Shown: piece after piece, positions 61,388 through 64,000 of the stretch
Position numbering within the stretch: position 1 is the first letter of the stretch
Layout of the letters: each line of letters opens with the position of its first letter
Origin: UBA5486 sp036744795
GTDB lineage: Bacteria; Bacillota; UBA4882; UBA10575
DNA length: 64,000 nucleotides
Direction: 5' to 3'
Assembly: GCA_036744795.1 (NCBI GenBank)
Contig: DAIOHK010000002.1
Coordinates: forward strand, 62,001-126,000
Position numbers and translations under genes: made by a program
The notes under the pieces: generated by a model
What the model saw: the letters and a program-made list of their open reading frames with translations, nothing else
Told to the model about the DNA's origin: nothing
The model's database searches: none

Positions 61388-61618
61388 ATGACAAGTACAC
61401 CACTAGTTATGCTACATCCCGGAGAAAGTGGAAGTGTTCAAAAAATACATGCTGGAGGCTGTGCCACTAAACGCTTATACGAAATGGGTTTTAATACAGG
61501 AGCTAAAATTAAAGTTATAAAAAACGATGCTGGACCTTTAATCGTCTCCTTGTCTGGAAATAAGATTGCTTTAGGTCGTGGATTAGCCTACAAGGTAATG
61601 ATAAATAGAGATATATAA
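61388..61618 (+). CDS. feoA: Ferrous iron transport protein A
   Basis: 76 residues, a single SH3-like FeoA domain: LHPGESGSVQKIHAGGCATK, RLYEMGFNTGAKIKV, IALGRGLAYKVMI. FeoA is a small cytoplasmic partner needed for FeoB-dependent Fe2+ uptake. AAAGGAG precedes the ATG. First gene of feoA-feoB-feoC. Confidence 0.94.
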   Translation: MTSTPLVMLHPGESGSVQKIHAGGCATKRLYEMGFNTGAKIKVIKNDAGPLIVSLSGNKIALGRGLAYKVMINRDI

Positions 61619-61639
61619 GAAGTTTTTATTTTTTGTTTG

Positions 61640-61663
61640 TTATTGATAATGGTTCTCAATAAC
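61640..61663 (+). promoter_or_regulatory. Second Fur-like box, between feoA and feoB
   Basis: GATAATGGTTCTCAATAAC (61645-61663) matches the Fur consensus at 14 of 19 positions and contains the inverted arms TTATTGA / TCAATAA. It shares a 14-base core, TTGATAATGGTTCTCA, with the first box. It suggests a second iron-controlled promoter for feoB. Confidence 0.65.
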
Positions 61664-61680
61664 TTGGAAGGAGCGTTTTT

Positions 61681-63690
61681 ATGAATACTATAGCTTTAGT
61701 CGGTAATCCCAATAGTGGTAAAACTACTATCTTTAATGCCCTTACCGGGGCTAATCAACATGTAGGTAATTGGCCTGGGGTTACTGTAGAAAAAAAAGAA
61801 GGCAAATTTGAATTCAAAGGAAATAAATATAATGTTGTAGACCTGCCAGGCACTTATAGTCTAGGCGCCTTTTCTGAAGATGAAATCGTCGCCAGAGATT
61901 TTATCCTTAAGAGTAATCCCGACATAGTAATCAATGTAGTTGATGCTACTAATATTGAACGTAATTTATATTTAACTACTCAATTATTAGAAATGGGAGC
62001 CAAAGTAGTTGTGGCCTTAAATATGATTGATGAAGCTGAAAAAAGAAAGATAAAATTTGATCTTAATCGCCTTTCTAAAGAATTAGGTGCTCCTGTTATT
62101 CCCACTATTGCTGCAAAAAGAAAAGGGATTAACGAACTAATTAAACAGTCTGTTAAATTGATTAATCAAGATGTCAAACCTAAAACTCAGATCAGCTATG
62201 GAGAAAAGATTGATCAAGAATTAAAAAAACTCAAAGCATTTTTAAGTGATAAAAACTTAGAATATCCCTCTCAATGGATTGCAATCAAACTTCTTGAAAG
62301 TGACCAATACATTTATGAATTAGTTACTAATAATAAAGATTTAAGCTCTTCTGATGAATTCATCAATACTCTTCATCAGTTAAAAAATAGAACCGAAGAT
62401 TATGAATTAGAAATTGTCAATAAAAGGTATGAGTTTGCCAGCAAAATCGTAGAAAATAGTGTAACTATGCCAGAAGTAATAGTCGAAACTAAAACTGATA
62501 AAATCGATAAGATTATTACCAATAAATGGCTGGGGCTGCCTATTTTCTTCCTTATTATGCTCCTGGTCTTCCAGTTAACTTTTACGGTTGGCGAAGATTT
62601 GCTTGGTGGACTGATGGCTAGTGGGATTGAAGCTCTCGGTAAAGTTATAGAAAACTACCTTATTACGATAAACTCACCTGAACTGCTAGTTTCCTTTGTT
62701 ACTGAAGGAATAATTGGCGGGGTAGGAGCAGTTGTTGAGTTTATTCCGTTAATCTTGGTTTTATACTTACTGATGGGAATCTTAGAAGATAGCGGCTATA
62801 TGGCTAGGGCGGCCTATGTGATGGATAGTATTATGAGAGCTTTAGGCTTGCAAGGGAAAACTTTCATCTCGATGATCGTAGGTTTTGGTTGTAATGTACC
62901 AGGAGTAATGGCAACCAGAACTTTAGAAAACAAAAAAGACCGAATGATTGCTACCCTAATTAATCCGTTTATGTCTTGTGGTGCCAGAATCCCGATTTAT
63001 CTAGTGTTTATTGCTGCCTTTTTCCCTAAGCGGGGTGGATTGGTCCTCTTCTCCCTTTATCTTTTAGGAACACTGGTCGCTCTATTGATGGGTAAAATCT
63101 TTAGTAAAACGCTTTTCAAAGGTGAATCTTCCTATTTTATTATGGAACTTCCACCTTACCGATGGCCTACACTCAGAAATGTTTTAAGAAATATGTGGGA
63201 TAATGTCTCTGGATTTTTAAAGCGAGCTGGAACTATCATCTTTGCTGTAGTAACTATACTTTGGATACTAGCTATCCTACCTTTTGGCGTCGAACCTTGT
63301 AGCAAAAATAGTATTCTGGGACAAATCGGCCTATTAATCGCACCAATTTTTAAACCTGCTGGATTCGGCACCTGGCAAGCTGCTATTGGATTGTTTGCTG
63401 GAATAGCTGCTAAAGAAGGGGTAATAGCTACCTTAGGTATGGTCTATGCAGGTGTAGAAGAAGGGGCAGCTCTGGTAACTGCAATACAGAATGCCTTCAC
63501 TCCCTTAACAGCTGTCTCGTTTATGGTTATGACCTTGCTTTATACTCCGTGTGCCGCAGTAATCGGTACCATCAGAAAAGAAACCAATTCATATAAGTGG
63601 GCAATATTTACGGCCTTATATACGTTTGCGATCGGATGGGTAGGTGCAGTTTTGGTATTCCAAATAGGTCAGCTTTTAGGCTTTAGTTAA
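61681..63690 (+). CDS. feoB: Ferrous iron transport protein B
   Basis: 669 residues. The N-terminal G-protein domain has GNPNSGKTTIFN (G1), VDLPGTYSLG (G3) and NMIDEA (G4), and an inhibitory helical domain follows to about residue 270. The membrane part has the repeated gate motifs ILEDSGYMARAAYVMD, GFGCNVPGVMATRTLE, MSCGARIPIYLVF and a late GLFAGIAAKEGVIATLGM. It imports Fe2+ across the cytoplasmic membrane. GGAAGGAG precedes the ATG. Confidence 0.96.
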   Translation: MNTIALVGNPNSGKTTIFNALTGANQHVGNWPGVTVEKKEGKFEFKGNKYNVVDLPGTYSLGAFSEDEIVARDFILKSNPDIVINVVDATNIERNLYLTTQLLEMGAKVVVALNMIDEAEKRKIKFDLNRLSKELGAPVIPTIAAKRKGINELIKQSVKLINQDVKPKTQISYGEKIDQELKKLKAFLSDKNLEYPSQWIAIKLLESDQYIYELVTNNKDLSSSDEFINTLHQLKNRTEDYELEIVNKRYEFASKIVENSVTMPEVIVETKTDKIDKIITNKWLGLPIFFLIMLLVFQLTFTVGEDLLGGLMASGIEALGKVIENYLITINSPELLVSFVTEGIIGGVGAVVEFIPLILVLYLLMGILEDSGYMARAAYVMDSIMRALGLQGKTFISMIVGFGCNVPGVMATRTLENKKDRMIATLINPFMSCGARIPIYLVFIAAFFPKRGGLVLFSLYLLGTLVALLMGKIFSKTLFKGESSYFIMELPPYRWPTLRNVLRNMWDNVSGFLKRAGTIIFAVVTILWILAILPFGVEPCSKNSILGQIGLLIAPIFKPAGFGTWQAAIGLFAGIAAKEGVIATLGMVYAGVEEGAALVTAIQNAFTPLTAVSFMVMTLLYTPCAAVIGTIRKETNSYKWAIFTALYTFAIGWVGAVLVFQIGQLLGFS

Positions 63691-63712
63691 GTTTTGAAAG
63701 GAGAGCAGACTC

Positions 63713-63973
63713 TTGTTAAAAGAAGTTTTAAGCCAAATCAAAGATTCTGATTATATCTCGAAATCGAAGATTGCCATGAATCTAAATAAAAGCGTAGATT
63801 TAATTGAAGATGCCTTTTCTCAATTAATTAGGATGGGTTATATCCGAGTGAATAATATAGATAATTGTAATTCTAATTGTAGTGGATGTTTCTTAGGTAA
63901 TAGCTGTACCAGTAAATTTTTAACAAAATCGATCATTATTACTGATAAAGGTAAACAACTGTTAGAAAAGTAA
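63713..63973 (+). CDS. FeoC-like winged-helix protein with cysteine cluster
   Basis: 86 residues starting at TTG, with AAAGGAGAG upstream, 22 bases after feoB. A winged-helix segment (DYISKSKIAMNLNKSVDLIE) precedes the cysteine motif CNSNCSGCFLGNSC. In FeoC proteins such cysteines bind an iron-sulfur cluster and are thought to sense iron or oxygen. Ends 27 bases before the window edge region; no terminator is visible. Confidence 0.85.
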   Translation: MLKEVLSQIKDSDYISKSKIAMNLNKSVDLIEDAFSQLIRMGYIRVNNIDNCNSNCSGCFLGNSCTSKFLTKSIIITDKGKQLLEK

Positions 63974-64000
63974 TCTCTTGATAAGTAACTTAGAAGTTAA

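Noticed and set aside
1..64000. rRNA, tRNA, prophage or integrase genes
   Set aside because: I looked for cloverleaf-like and rRNA-like segments and for phage or transposase motifs and found none that I could support.

Overview
The window is an AT-rich bacterial chromosome segment. Very strong AGGAGG-type ribosome binding sites, frequent TTG starts, U-tailed terminators, split fructose PTS proteins with a stand-alone HPr, a YesM/YesN-type two-component pair and a YtrA-like GntR/ABC cassette all point to a Bacillota (Firmicutes) lineage. The DUF4912 plus GH57 pair, a sugar-binding protein with a signal peptide but no lipobox cysteine, and a small secreted beta-rich protein ending in an aromatic residue would fit a diderm, fermentative Firmicute (Halanaerobiia- or Hydrogenispora-like). 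That placement is inference. No rRNA, tRNA, prophage, CRISPR array or intact transposase was seen.

Layout. 0-5 kb: a SLOG-fold protein, a secreted FG-GAP protein, a DUF4912/GH57 pair (probable alpha-glucan branching) and a bifunctional penicillin-binding protein. 7.4-18 kb: a seven-gene cluster of three membrane proteins, MoxR AAA+ ATPase, DUF58 protein and two large VWA membrane proteins. It looks like one membrane-associated MoxR/VWA machine of unknown client. 18-28 kb: OsmC-like protein, GTP-type PEP carboxykinase, a TraB/GumN homologue that lacks its histidines, an M24-fold protein that lacks metal ligands, FetAB-type transporter, DUF1848 protein and a four-LysM protein. 28.7-31 kb: small unknown genes and a MntA/HepT toxin-antitoxin pair. 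31-37 kb (minus strand): LeuC/LeuD-type dehydratase, HAD protein, GT51 transglycosylase and GH31 alpha-xylosidase in one direction. 38.4-42.5 kb: a complete fructose operon (DeoR regulator, 1-phosphofructokinase, IIA, IIB, IIC, HPr). 42.8-46.5 kb: frameshifted GntR regulator with its ABC exporter genes, then a MATE exporter. 46.9-48.4 kb: a Cys-rich tandem LysM gene interrupted by an assembly gap. 48.6-50.7 kb: ECF sigma factor, putative anti-sigma and membrane protein, divergent from a PAP2-like gene. 50.8-59.5 kb: sugar ABC transporter, two-component system, an Anabaena-sensory-rhodopsin-transducer homologue and L-rhamnose isomerase, together a rhamnose-type catabolic locus. 61.4-64 kb: feoA-feoB-feoC with two Fur-like boxes.

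The most unusual feature lies between the genes. Three dispersed non-coding repeat families recur through the window. Family A has core TAAGGAATTGCATAATT and is usually followed by a TTTAAAATT..GACCACA block. Family B is a roughly 65-nt nested stem-loop bounded by GTCGACTCACCCGG and CCGGCATGAGCGAC. Family C is a composite of family A, a TGTAGTTC octamer array and a roughly 88-nt palindrome. They sit inside operons (between the moxR-cluster genes and between leuD and leuC), directly after stop codons, and nested in one another. They are the best candidates here for an undescribed element. Other items worth a look are interleaved inverted repeats in the MATE leader, back-to-back ECF-type promoters, an operator-like palindrome next to a frameshifted poly-A tract in the GntR gene, and two apparent pseudoenzymes.
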